Source: Candidatus Falkowiibacteriota bacterium | GTDB lineage: Bacteria > Patescibacteriota > Patescibacteriia > Patescibacteriales > UBA12465 | Direction: 5' to 3' | NCBI GenBank assembly: GCA_903857815.1 | Contig: CAIOGK010000037.1 | Span: 1 to 31,172 of the forward strand | Length of the DNA stretch: 31,172 nucleotides | In this document: one piece after another, positions 7,530 through 15,072 of the stretch | How positions within the stretch are numbered: the stretch's first letter is position 1 | How the letters are laid out: each line of letters starts with the position of its first letter | Position numbers and translations under genes: made by a program | Notes under the pieces: generated by a model | The model's database searches: none | The model's input: the letters and a program-made list of their open reading frames with translations, nothing else | Told to the model about the DNA's origin: nothing

Positions 7530-8366
7530 TCATCTAACAATTAAGCCTACGGCTTTCCAGGCAACTGCTAAAACTTTAGCCTCAATCGGATTCTCCCATT
7601 TTCTAAAGTAAGCTAACATTGAATCAGAAAAATATTTTTGCGTCTTATTTTTTTTAACTTGCTTAAAACTTTGTCCAACATAATCTAAACATTCAGCTAC
7701 TGGAGTATACCAAACTTCTCCACCTAATTTATGAACCTGACGACAAAAATCAACTTCTTCAAACCAGATAAAATAACGCTCATCGAGAGATGGTTTATCT
7801 AAACCGCTGAGTTTCTTATAATTTTCAAGATTAATTAAAAAAAAGGCCCCTCGAATCGAATCGACTTTACTAGCTTGGGTATAATCAAAATTATTACATA
7901 AATATTCATTGAGCAACTGAGGGAAAAGATGTGGTAATTTTAAAACTATCATCAATTGATCAAATAACTTTGGGAAGCGTCTAACTTGTTTTACAAGAGA
8001 ACCATCTTCATTAAATAATTTAATTCCTGTAACAGTTGCCTGTTTATTTTGTTTAGCCCAATCCCAAGATTTTAATAAAGTACTCTGATTAACTTGCATG
8101 TCTGGATTAAGTAATAAAATAAAATCTCCAGTTGCTAACTTTATAGCTTGATTGTTAGCTTTAGCAAAACCTAAATTATCTAAATTTCTAATTATCTGAA
8201 CGTTCGGAAAATTTTCTTGAACCATCTCAACGCTCCCATCCTCAGAATTATTATCAACCACAAAAACTTCAAATTTAAAATCGCCCTCTGAATTATAGAG
8301 AGCTTCAAGATTATGCTTTAATTTTTCTTTTACGTTCCAAGAAACGATTATAACGGATAGGTCCAT
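7530..8366 (-). CDS. GT2 glycosyltransferase
   Basis: 278-aa family 2 glycosyltransferase with MDLSVIIVSWNVKEKL, FVVDNNSEDGS, RNLDNLGFAKANNQAI, the LNPDM metal/nucleotide site, SIRGAFFLINLE and the LDERYFIWFEEVDFCRQ acidic motif. The pattern is again rhamnosyltransferase-like. It is the first GT2 of the cluster, 6 bases after the DUF167 gene. Three GT2 enzymes in tandem with galU point to assembly of a short repeat unit or glycoprotein/lipid glycan; no flippase, polymerase or priming transferase is in this operon. Confidence 0.88.
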   Translation of the reverse strand: MDLSVIIVSWNVKEKLKHNLEALYNSEGDFKFEVFVVDNNSEDGSVEMVQENFPNVQIIRNLDNLGFAKANNQAIKLATGDFILLLNPDMQVNQSTLLKSWDWAKQNKQATVTGIKLFNEDGSLVKQVRRFPKLFDQLMIVLKLPHLFPQLLNEYLCNNFDYTQASKVDSIRGAFFLINLENYKKLSGLDKPSLDERYFIWFEEVDFCRQVHKLGGEVWYTPVAECLDYVGQSFKQVKKNKTQKYFSDSMLAYFRKWENPIEAKVLAVAWKAVGLIVR

Positions 8367-8372
8367 AAAATA

Positions 8373-8687
8373 TTAGCGACCAACCTTGATTACCTTAAAA
8401 CGATCAGAGGCGCCGCTGACTATTTGCAGCTGATATCTTCGCACCCCGAGTTCATCAGCTAGAAACTTTATTAGCGCAATATTTGCCTTATTATCTTCAG
8501 CTTGAGCAACTACGCCTATTTTAAGCGTACCATCGGCCATTTCGCCTTTAAGCTCATTACTGCCAGAATTAGGAAAAACCTTCACTTTCAAGAAAAGTTC
8601 TTTATTATTAGCCAAATCTTCTCTAAATTTACTCAACATATAAACAATAAGACGGATTAAAAAAATTAGGCTAGTTCCTAATACCAT
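8373..8687 (-). CDS. DUF167/YggU-family protein
   Basis: Protein of the DUF167 (YggU) family, biochemical role not established. The core (FLKVKVFPNSGSNELKGEM ... DNKANIALIKFLADELGVR ... IVSGASDRFKVIKVG) matches the alpha-beta family fold. The start is uncertain. I chose the ATG at 8687 (104 aa) because AGAGG sits 5-6 bases before it and a TTGACA promoter element (complement of 8739-8744) lies upstream. This start adds a hydrophobic stretch (VLGTSLIFLIRLIVYML) unusual for the family. The ATG at 8639 gives an 88-aa core closer to the usual length. A TTG at 8744 is possible in frame but coincides with the -35 element. It heads the glycosyltransferase operon. Confidence 0.78.
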   Translation of the reverse strand: MVLGTSLIFLIRLIVYMLSKFREDLANNKELFLKVKVFPNSGSNELKGEMADGTLKIGVVAQAEDNKANIALIKFLADELGVRRYQLQIVSGASDRFKVIKVGR

Positions 8688-8715
8688 TTTATCCTCTTTT
8701 GACGCATTTTGAAAG

Positions 8716-8744
8716 GGTGTAAGACATAAAACACCTTCTGTCAA
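8716..8744 (-). promoter_or_regulatory. Candidate promoter of the DUF167-GT2-galU operon
   Basis: Minus strand: perfect -35 TTGACA (complement of 8739-8744), 17-base spacer, poor -10 TACACC (complement of 8716-8721). The -35 is convincing and the -10 is not. A GGTGT/ACACC inverted repeat (8716-8735) covers the spacer and could be a regulatory site or chance. Confidence 0.35.
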
Positions 8745-8824
8745 GATTTATTTTATTGTAATAATATATTAAAATATAAGCATAAGAATCCTAATTTTTA
8801 ACTGCATAATTAATCTCTAAAGAT

Positions 8825-9340
8825 ATGAATGAACAACAATCATCAACCTCTCAAAATATTCCCGAAGAAATTTATAAAAGACCTTCTTGGGATGAGTATT
8901 TTATGAAAATAGTAGAGATGGTTGCCAGTCGTGGTTCATGTAATCGTGGACGAACCGGATGTGTGATTACTAGAGATAGGCGCATTGTTTCTACAGGTTA
9001 TGTTGGCTCTCCGGTTGGGACGCCACACTGCGATGAAGTTGGTCATGAAATGCATATGGTTACTCATGCCGACGGATCCCAAACTAATCATTGCATCCGT
9101 ACAGCTCATGCCGAACAAAATGCAATTTGCGAAGCAGCCCGCATGGGGATTGCTCTTGAAGGCGGAACTTTATATTGCAAAATGTCTCCTTGTTATACTT
9201 GCGCAAAAATGATTATCAATGCTGGGATAAAGCGTGTAGTTTGTGCTCAAGATTATCAGGCGGGAGCAAGAAGCAAAGAAATTTTTCAAGAAGCTGGAAT
9301 AGAGTATGTACTTTTATCGGAAGAAATGACAAAGTATTAA
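8825..9340 (+). CDS. dCMP deaminase (ComEB-type)
   Basis: Zinc-dependent deaminase converting dCMP to dUMP, the substrate of thymidylate synthase. The 171-aa protein has the zinc/proton-shuttle motif HAE (H95, E97) and PCxxC (C123, C126). An upstream CDEVGH ... HCIRT segment is typical of dCMP deaminases rather than cytidine deaminases; in characterised members the extra Cys/His residues form a second zinc or effector site. It is the first gene of a thymidylate-synthesis cassette, 27 bases before thyX. Residues 1-20 are a variable extension. No clear promoter was found in 8745-8824; CATAAT (8805-8810) is the best -10 candidate, but without a good -35. Confidence 0.93.
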   Translation: MNEQQSSTSQNIPEEIYKRPSWDEYFMKIVEMVASRGSCNRGRTGCVITRDRRIVSTGYVGSPVGTPHCDEVGHEMHMVTHADGSQTNHCIRTAHAEQNAICEAARMGIALEGGTLYCKMSPCYTCAKMIINAGIKRVVCAQDYQAGARSKEIFQEAGIEYVLLSEEMTKY

Positions 9341-9367
9341 TACAAAAATAAATAATCTACATAATAT

Positions 9368-10657
9368 ATGTCAAACATCTTTATTTACGACGAATTTAAT
9401 CCGGAAGACGTAGCAATGATGCAAGCACTTTATTCTAGAAGCCCTAAAAGCGTAACTGAACACGTTGAAAAAGTAAAAGCAAGCGGTTCTGGTAAATTCA
9501 TGGCGACGTTTTACGTTGGTTATGGTCATGCTAGTATTGCCGACTGCGGAAGCACCACAATTTTTATTGAAAATATTAGTATTTTAGGTGATAAAGCTAT
9601 TCAGGATTGGCAATTATACAGTGGTCAAGAAACTAGCACTCGTTATATTGATATGGGTAAACAAGAAATTATTGATCCCATCTCTACTCCCGATTCAAAA
9701 ATTATTCTTGATAACTGGATGAATTTTTATATCAATAATCAAGAAAAAATTCAACAATATTTAATGATAAAATTCCCTCGCCAAGAAAGCGAAGATGAAG
9801 GAGTTTATATAAAAGCAATTAAAGCCCGCGGATTTGATATTATGCGCGGCTTCCTCCCCGCCGGAATTACTACCCAACTTAGTTGGCATACAAATCTTCG
9901 TCAAGCTTGGGACCATCTCGTATTACTTCGCCACCACCCCTTACTTGAAGTTCGCCAAAGCGCTGAAACAATTCTTGAAAAATTAAAAGAAAAATATGCT
10001 CATAGTTTTTCTCATATTTTAAATAATGACCAAGAAGCTTATCGCGCACAAACAGTTACTAATCATTCGTATTTTAACCCCCAATCTCCTGCGGAATTTT
10101 CAATGAATACAACTGTTAAAGAAGACGAACTCGCGAGGTACCAAGAAATAATAGATGCTCGCCCACCAAAAATTGGTTTACCTAATTTTTTAGGAGATTT
10201 AGGAACTTTTACTTTTGATTTTAAACTAGATTTTGGTTCTTTCCGCGATATTCAACGTCATCGTAACGGCGTCGGACGCATGCCCTTATTAACTACTGAC
10301 TTGGGCTTCAGTAATTGGTATTTAGAACAGCTCCCTGAAGATTTACGCGCCGAAGCAATAAGTTTAATAACTTCGCAAAAAATATTAATTGATAAGCTAG
10401 AAACAACGCCCGAAATTAAACAATATTATATTGCCATCGGCTTCAACGTCGCTTGTCGCTTTACCTTCCCTCTTCCAGCTGCAGTTTATGTAATTGAGCT
10501 TCGCTCTAACAAAACTGTCCACCCATCCTTACGAACAATTGCTCATAAAATGCATCAAGCAGTTACTACTAAATTTCCTAACCTGAAATTATATTCTGAT
10601 TTAGATTTAGATGATTGGGATGTAAGACGAGGTTTAGCTGATATTATTAAAAAATAA
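9368..10657 (+). CDS. thyX: Two-domain ThyX-like FAD-dependent thymidylate synthase
   Basis: Probable flavin-dependent thymidylate synthase (dUMP to dTMP using methylene-THF and FADH2). At 429 aa it is about twice a normal ThyX (about 220). Two ThyX-like halves can be seen. The first has GYGHASIAD (51-59), YSGQETSTRYI (84-94) and RGFLPAGITTQLSWHTNLRQAWDHL (160-184 region). The second has LPNFLGDLGTFTFDF (271-285), RHR (297-299) and CRFTFPLPAAVYVIELRS (363-380). The canonical signature RHRxxSxNExSxR is split: the first half keeps the SxxExSxR-like part without RHR, the second keeps RHR but continues NGVGRM. Neighbours support the function. Assignment is by my own pattern alignment; non-canonical activity is possible. 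Confidence 0.82.
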   Translation: MSNIFIYDEFNPEDVAMMQALYSRSPKSVTEHVEKVKASGSGKFMATFYVGYGHASIADCGSTTIFIENISILGDKAIQDWQLYSGQETSTRYIDMGKQEIIDPISTPDSKIILDNWMNFYINNQEKIQQYLMIKFPRQESEDEGVYIKAIKARGFDIMRGFLPAGITTQLSWHTNLRQAWDHLVLLRHHPLLEVRQSAETILEKLKEKYAHSFSHILNNDQEAYRAQTVTNHSYFNPQSPAEFSMNTTVKEDELARYQEIIDARPPKIGLPNFLGDLGTFTFDFKLDFGSFRDIQRHRNGVGRMPLLTTDLGFSNWYLEQLPEDLRAEAISLITSQKILIDKLETTPEIKQYYIAIGFNVACRFTFPLPAAVYVIELRSNKTVHPSLRTIAHKMHQAVTTKFPNLKLYSDLDLDDWDVRRGLADIIKK

Positions 10658-10659
10658 TT

Positions 10660-11214
10660 ATGTCCAAAATAATCATCGGCCTTGTTGGTCCTATTGCGAG
10701 CGGAAAAGACGTAAGTAAAAAATATATCGAAGAAAAATATAATGCCTCAAGTTATAAATTTTCTACAGTTTTAAGAGATATTTTAAATCGTTTATATTTA
10801 CCAATTGATAGAGAAAATATGCAGGATTTATCTCTTGATTTAAGAAATAGATTCGGAAGTGATATTTTAGCAAAAGTAATAACCGAAGACGCTAAAACTG
10901 ATAAGGGGGACATAGTAATCGTTGATGGTGTTAGACGCATGGACGATATTATCCATCTAAGTGGTTTACCGGAATTTAAATTAATAAGTATTGATGCTGA
11001 TATTAATATTCGCTACGAAAGAATGAAGCTTCGTAATGAAAATATAGGCGACGATACAAAAAGTTTAGAAGATTTCTTAGCTGACTGCAATAAAGAAGCT
11101 GAACAAGAAATCCCAACCGTTATGAGCCACGGTAAATATCATCTTGATAATAACGGGACACTCGAAGAATTATACAAACAGTTAGATAATATTTTCTTAG
11201 AAATAAAAAAATAA
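10660..11214 (+). CDS. P-loop NMP-kinase-like protein (UPF0200/dephospho-CoA-kinase-like)
   Basis: 184-aa P-loop protein. The Walker A is GPIASGKD (10-17), with Asp in place of the usual Ser/Thr. A later VIVDGVRRMDDI segment (about 86-97) resembles the 'VDGVR' motif of archaeal UPF0200 kinase-like proteins, and a lid-like arginine-rich stretch follows (RYERMKLRNENIGDD). An NGTLEELYKQLDNI ending is typical of dephospho-CoA kinase and UPF0200-like proteins. Substrate is unknown. Its position between thyX (2-base gap) and the Tmk-dUTPase fusion (4-base gap) suggests a deoxynucleotide substrate, by context only. Confidence 0.72.
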   Translation: MSKIIIGLVGPIASGKDVSKKYIEEKYNASSYKFSTVLRDILNRLYLPIDRENMQDLSLDLRNRFGSDILAKVITEDAKTDKGDIVIVDGVRRMDDIIHLSGLPEFKLISIDADINIRYERMKLRNENIGDDTKSLEDFLADCNKEAEQEIPTVMSHGKYHLDNNGTLEELYKQLDNIFLEIKK

Positions 11215-11218
11215 AAAT

Positions 11219-12565
11219 ATGGAAAACTCTTCTGGAAAATTTATTGTAATCGACGGGACGGATGGCTCTGGAAAAACCACCCAGCTTAATTTATTAAAAG
11301 AAAAATTAGAATCCGAAGGGTATGCGGTAGCGGTGGCTGATTTTCCTCAATATAATACCAAGTCCGCCGGACTCGTAGAAGAATATCTTTCTGGTAAATA
11401 TGGCCAAGCCAACGAAGTGGACCCCTACAAAGCCTCCATATTTTATGCGGTTGACCGTTTTGATGCGAGCTCAAGAATAAAACAATGGCTACAAGACGGA
11501 AAAATTGTTTTAGCTAATAGATATACTAGCGCTAGTTTAGGTCATCAAGGATGTAAAATAGAAAATCCCCTTGAAAGAAAAGTCTTTTTTAACTGGTTAT
11601 ATGATTTAGAATATAAAATCTTTGAAATTCCAAAACCCGACTTAACTATCGTTTTACAAGTAGAACCAGAGATATCCTTTGCTCTCGCTAAAGAAAGAGC
11701 GCGAGAAGATTGGGCGGGCAAAACTACTGATATTCATGAAAATAATTTTAATCATTTAAAGCAAGCCGAACAAACCTATTTAGAAATTGCTAATACTCTT
11801 CCGGGATTTCGTTTAATAAAATGTACTCATAACGGACAAATTCTCAGCCGAGAATCTATTCATTTTTTAGTTTGGCTCGCTACTAGTCAACTAATAGTTC
11901 ACCAAGCAAAAACTGGACGCGGCTTTGAACAAATTGGTAGTTTAATTGGCGCTAATGAACAAATTCTTAAAAACCGTGATTTAATTTTTAACAATATTAC
12001 TCCGGCCCCCGTTGTAAATTCTGTTTCCGTTGTAGCTCCCGCCCCTATCGTAACTCCGATTCCGCCAATAACAAACCATGAGACCCGCCTCGAACCAACT
12101 TTAGTTACTACCAATATCCCCGTTAACCAAATAGAATCTTTGATTAAATTAAAAGTAGAAAAGACTTCCCTAGAAGCAAAAATTCCTCAAAAAGCTCACG
12201 CTAGTGATGCGGGCTATGATTTATATGCTAATGATTATTATTCTATTACCGCCTATGGCCAAGCGTTAGTTTCGACTGGAATTAAAATGGTTATTCCTAA
12301 TGGTTACGCGGGATTAATTTGGGATAAGAGTGGTTTAGCAAATGAAGGTATAACAACCATGGGTGGAGTAATAGATGCTAATTACCGCGGAGAAATAAAA
12401 GTAGTAGTAAAAAATCTCAGCGAAGATATATTTAATATTATTCCCGGCCAAAAAATTGCTCAAATTATTATTCAAAAAATTGCTGCTTCCGAATTAGAAG
12501 AAGGAAAAATAGAGGATATTACCGATAGACATGAGGGCGGCTTCGGCAGCTCTGGTAAATTTTAA
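11219..12565 (+). CDS. Thymidylate kinase-dUTPase fusion protein
   Basis: 448-aa bifunctional protein. Residues 1 to about 215 are thymidylate kinase: Walker A GTDGSGKT (13-20), DFPQYN, and ANRYTSASLGHQG (99-111, where Asn replaces the Asp of the usual DRY) and an Arg-containing lid (AKERAREDWAGKTTD). A helical and then Pro/Val-rich linker (about 220-305) follows. Residues about 308-448 are a trimer-type dUTPase with all five motifs: ASDAGYDLYA (328-337), WDKSGLA (368-374), GGVIDANYRGEI with catalytic D386, PGQKIAQIII (409-418), and RHEGGFGSSGKF (437-448). It would turn dUTP into dUMP for ThyX and dTMP into dTDP after ThyX. No frame break is seen, so this is one gene. Confidence 0.93.
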   Translation: MENSSGKFIVIDGTDGSGKTTQLNLLKEKLESEGYAVAVADFPQYNTKSAGLVEEYLSGKYGQANEVDPYKASIFYAVDRFDASSRIKQWLQDGKIVLANRYTSASLGHQGCKIENPLERKVFFNWLYDLEYKIFEIPKPDLTIVLQVEPEISFALAKERAREDWAGKTTDIHENNFNHLKQAEQTYLEIANTLPGFRLIKCTHNGQILSRESIHFLVWLATSQLIVHQAKTGRGFEQIGSLIGANEQILKNRDLIFNNITPAPVVNSVSVVAPAPIVTPIPPITNHETRLEPTLVTTNIPVNQIESLIKLKVEKTSLEAKIPQKAHASDAGYDLYANDYYSITAYGQALVSTGIKMVIPNGYAGLIWDKSGLANEGITTMGGVIDANYRGEIKVVVKNLSEDIFNIIPGQKIAQIIIQKIAASELEEGKIEDITDRHEGGFGSSGKF

Positions 12566-12580
12566 ATTAAAATTTAATAT

Positions 12581-14086
12581 ATGGCTTATCAAACTATTAT
12601 CGGGCTAGAAATTCATGCTGAACTAAAAACTAAAAGTAAAATGTTTTGTTCTTGTGATAATGACTCCGAGGGTAAACTGGCGAACACGACGGTCTGCCCT
12701 ATTTGCCTTGGCCATCCAGGAACCCTACCTGTTCCCAATAAAAAAGCCATCGAATCAGTAATTGCCGTTGGCCTCGCTATAAATTGTGAAATTAATCGTT
12801 TCTCAAAATTTGATCGTAAAAATTATTTCTATCCTGACTTACCAAAAGGATACCAGATTTCTCAATATGACCAACCCCTAGCTTACGGAGGATATTTAAC
12901 AATCGGCGATGATAATATTTCAATTACAAGAATCCATCTCGAAGAAGATACAGGAAAATCTTTTCATCCTCAAGGCTCAAATAATACCTTAATTGATTTT
13001 AATCGTGCCGGAACCCCATTAATGGAGCTAGTAACCGATCCAGTTATTAAAGATGCGGCTGAAGCTAAAAAATTCTGTCAGAAATATCAACAATTACTTC
13101 GCTATCTAGAGATAAGCGATGCTGATATGGAAAAAGGCCAAATGCGTTGTGAGGCGAATGTTAGTATTCAAGAAATTGGAAAATTTAAATATGAAAAAGG
13201 AATAATAAAGCCTCTAAAAAAATATAAACTTAATAATAAAGTTGAAGTTAAAAATATTAACTCTTTTAAAGCTTTGGAGAAAGCAATTATTTTTGAAATT
13301 CAGCGCCAAACAGAAATCCTCGAAAAAAATGAAGAAATAATTGGTGAAACTCGCGGCTGGGACGATAAAAAAAATGAAACAGTAAGCCAGAGAATAAAAG
13401 AAAGCTCGGCTGACTATCGTTATTTCCCCGAACCCGATATTCCACCACTAGAAATAGACGGCGAATGGTTAGCTAATATTAATGCTAGCTTACCAGAACT
13501 CCCATACAATAAATTTAAAAGATTCAAGCAAGAATATAATTTAAACGATGATATTTTAGAGATATTAATTAGTGATAAAAATTTGGCCAACTGGAGCGAA
13601 CAAGTAATTTCTGAACTTGATGCTTGGATAGAAGCTAATGGTGATAGCGCCGATAGACAAGATAAAAAATTAGCTAAAACTGCTGGGAACTGGATTGCTA
13701 GCGAATTAATGAAACATCTTAAAGCTAACAATGAAAATATTACCCAAATAAAAATTACCGCTGAAAATTTTGCAGAATTAATTTGCCTTATTTATCAGAA
13801 TAAAATAAATTCTTCGGCCGGCCAAACTATTTTAGATTTTATGTATAATCAGGGTGGAGACCCAACTGATATAATGTTAAAAATGGGGTTAGAACAAATA
13901 GATAATAGGACTGATTTAGAGGAAACAATTAAAAAAATAATTAGTGAGAATAAAATTCAGGCCGAACAGTATCGTAAAGGTAAAACTAATGTTGTTCAAT
14001 TCTTATTGGGGAAAGTAATGGCGGAAACTGGAGGTAAGGCTAACCCACGACTAACTAAAGAATTACTGGAAAAACTATTAAGATAA
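12581..14086 (+). CDS. gatB: Asp-tRNA(Asn)/Glu-tRNA(Gln) amidotransferase subunit B
   Basis: GatB activates mischarged Glu-tRNA(Gln) or Asp-tRNA(Asn) for transamidation with ammonia from GatA. The 501-aa protein has the N-terminal GLEIHAEL, the zinc-site cysteines in FCSCDND ... CPICLGHPGTLP, RKNYFYPDLPKGYQISQYDQP, EEDTGKSFH, FNRAGTPLMELVT, DYRYFPEPDIPPL, and the C-terminal tail domain ending NPRLTKELLEKLL. A lysine-rich stretch (about 205-222) looks like a lineage-specific insertion in the catalytic domain. gatA and gatC are not in the window. It is 15 bases after the Tmk-dUTPase gene and ends at a terminator. The start context is taatatATG. Confidence 0.97.
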   Translation: MAYQTIIGLEIHAELKTKSKMFCSCDNDSEGKLANTTVCPICLGHPGTLPVPNKKAIESVIAVGLAINCEINRFSKFDRKNYFYPDLPKGYQISQYDQPLAYGGYLTIGDDNISITRIHLEEDTGKSFHPQGSNNTLIDFNRAGTPLMELVTDPVIKDAAEAKKFCQKYQQLLRYLEISDADMEKGQMRCEANVSIQEIGKFKYEKGIIKPLKKYKLNNKVEVKNINSFKALEKAIIFEIQRQTEILEKNEEIIGETRGWDDKKNETVSQRIKESSADYRYFPEPDIPPLEIDGEWLANINASLPELPYNKFKRFKQEYNLNDDILEILISDKNLANWSEQVISELDAWIEANGDSADRQDKKLAKTAGNWIASELMKHLKANNENITQIKITAENFAELICLIYQNKINSSAGQTILDFMYNQGGDPTDIMLKMGLEQIDNRTDLEETIKKIISENKIQAEQYRKGKTNVVQFLLGKVMAETGGKANPRLTKELLEKLLR

Positions 14087-14103
14087 GCGTTCTCCTATAT
14101 AAC

Positions 14104-14131
14104 AAAAGCCTCGGATTAATCCGAGGCTTTT
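14104..14131. terminator. Bidirectional terminator gatB / miaA, perfect palindrome
   Basis: A 28-base perfect palindrome: AAAAGCCTCGGATT (14104-14117) followed by its exact reverse complement (14118-14131). It ends both convergent transcripts. It also overlaps the miaA reading frame: the last codons of miaA (Lys-Ala-Ser-Asp-stop, 14116-14130) lie within it. Confidence 0.93.
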
Positions 14132-15060
14132 AAAAATTCCTTTATCTTCTTGCTCCCTTCATTTAAACTGGTTATCCATTCTATTTTTTTACCTTGTTTT
14201 TCCCAACGCCTGAACCAAGTCTTTTGCTTTTTAGCAAAACGATAAATCGCATTACCAAGTTTTTCAATCATTTCTTCGCGTCCAATTTTATTTTGTAAAA
14301 AATAACTAATAAACTTATACTCTAGGCCAAAAGAAATAAGACGAGGGTATGAAACGCCGGCTTGCTTCAGGGCTTTAACTTCAGAAATCATGTCTTCCCT
14401 ATCTAAGCGATGAGTGAGGCGCGCTAGAATTTTAGCTTTCATTTTTTCATCATCAATATTGATTCCTAAAATTAAAAAATTAAATAAAGCTGAACTCTTT
14501 TTTTGGACCATATCGCCCGAGCCAGATATTATTTCTATATATCTTACCAAACGTCGAGGATTATTTTTATCACTATTATTTAATTTAACAGCGAAGTCGG
14601 GTTTAATATCAATTAAAATTTTCCATAATTCCGCAGTCGTCTTTTTTTCTAAATCCAATCTTACTTGGCGATTATCTTTTACATCAGATAACTTATAATT
14701 ATCAGCTAGAGCTTGTAAATATAAGCCAGTTCCGCCAACAATAATCGGAAGTTTACCCCGACTTAAAATATCATTAATCGCTTTAAGCGCTAGTTTTTGA
14801 TATCTAGCTAAATTAAATTTTGTATTAGGACTTATTATATCAATCAAATGATAGGGGATTTCTTGCTTATCAATTCTATATTCCGATAAGTCTTTTCCGG
14901 TTCCGATATCCATCCCACGATAAACCTGGCGACTATCGGCACTAATAATTTCACCATTAAACTCAGCAGCAAGCTTAACTCCTAGCGCCGTTTTACCACT
15001 AGCCGTTGGACCCAAAATAATAACAATTTTCGGTTTAGGTTTTAAAATTTTCTTTACCAT
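14116..15060 (-). CDS. miaA: tRNA dimethylallyltransferase
   Basis: Adds a dimethylallyl group to A37 of tRNAs reading UNN codons (i6A37), the substrate for MiaB. The 314-aa length is usual. It shows Walker A GPTASGKT (17-24), ADSRQVYRGMDIGTGK (41-56), IPYHLIDI, IVGGTGLYLQAL, NNPRRLVRYIEI and the C-terminal RFAKKQKTWFRRW tRNA-contact segment. It lies 12 bases downstream of miaB, consistent with one operon whose last gene is miaA. The final four codons and stop form part of the terminator stem. The start context is gttATG without a Shine-Dalgarno. Confidence 0.96.
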   Translation of the reverse strand: MVKKILKPKPKIVIILGPTASGKTALGVKLAAEFNGEIISADSRQVYRGMDIGTGKDLSEYRIDKQEIPYHLIDIISPNTKFNLARYQKLALKAINDILSRGKLPIIVGGTGLYLQALADNYKLSDVKDNRQVRLDLEKKTTAELWKILIDIKPDFAVKLNNSDKNNPRRLVRYIEIISGSGDMVQKKSSALFNFLILGINIDDEKMKAKILARLTHRLDREDMISEVKALKQAGVSYPRLISFGLEYKFISYFLQNKIGREEMIEKLGNAIYRFAKKQKTWFRRWEKQGKKIEWITSLNEGSKKIKEFLKASD

Positions 15061-15072
15061 AACTGCAAATAT

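Noticed and set aside
8742..8744. TTG start for the DUF167 gene giving 123 aa
   Set aside because: The TTG is the first half of a perfect TTGACA -35 element, has no ribosome binding site, and adds residues with no counterpart in the family.
8985..9212. 75-aa ORF in another frame inside the dCMP deaminase gene
   Set aside because: It lies wholly inside a gene with intact catalytic motifs, and its sequence shows no recognisable domain; a shadow frame.
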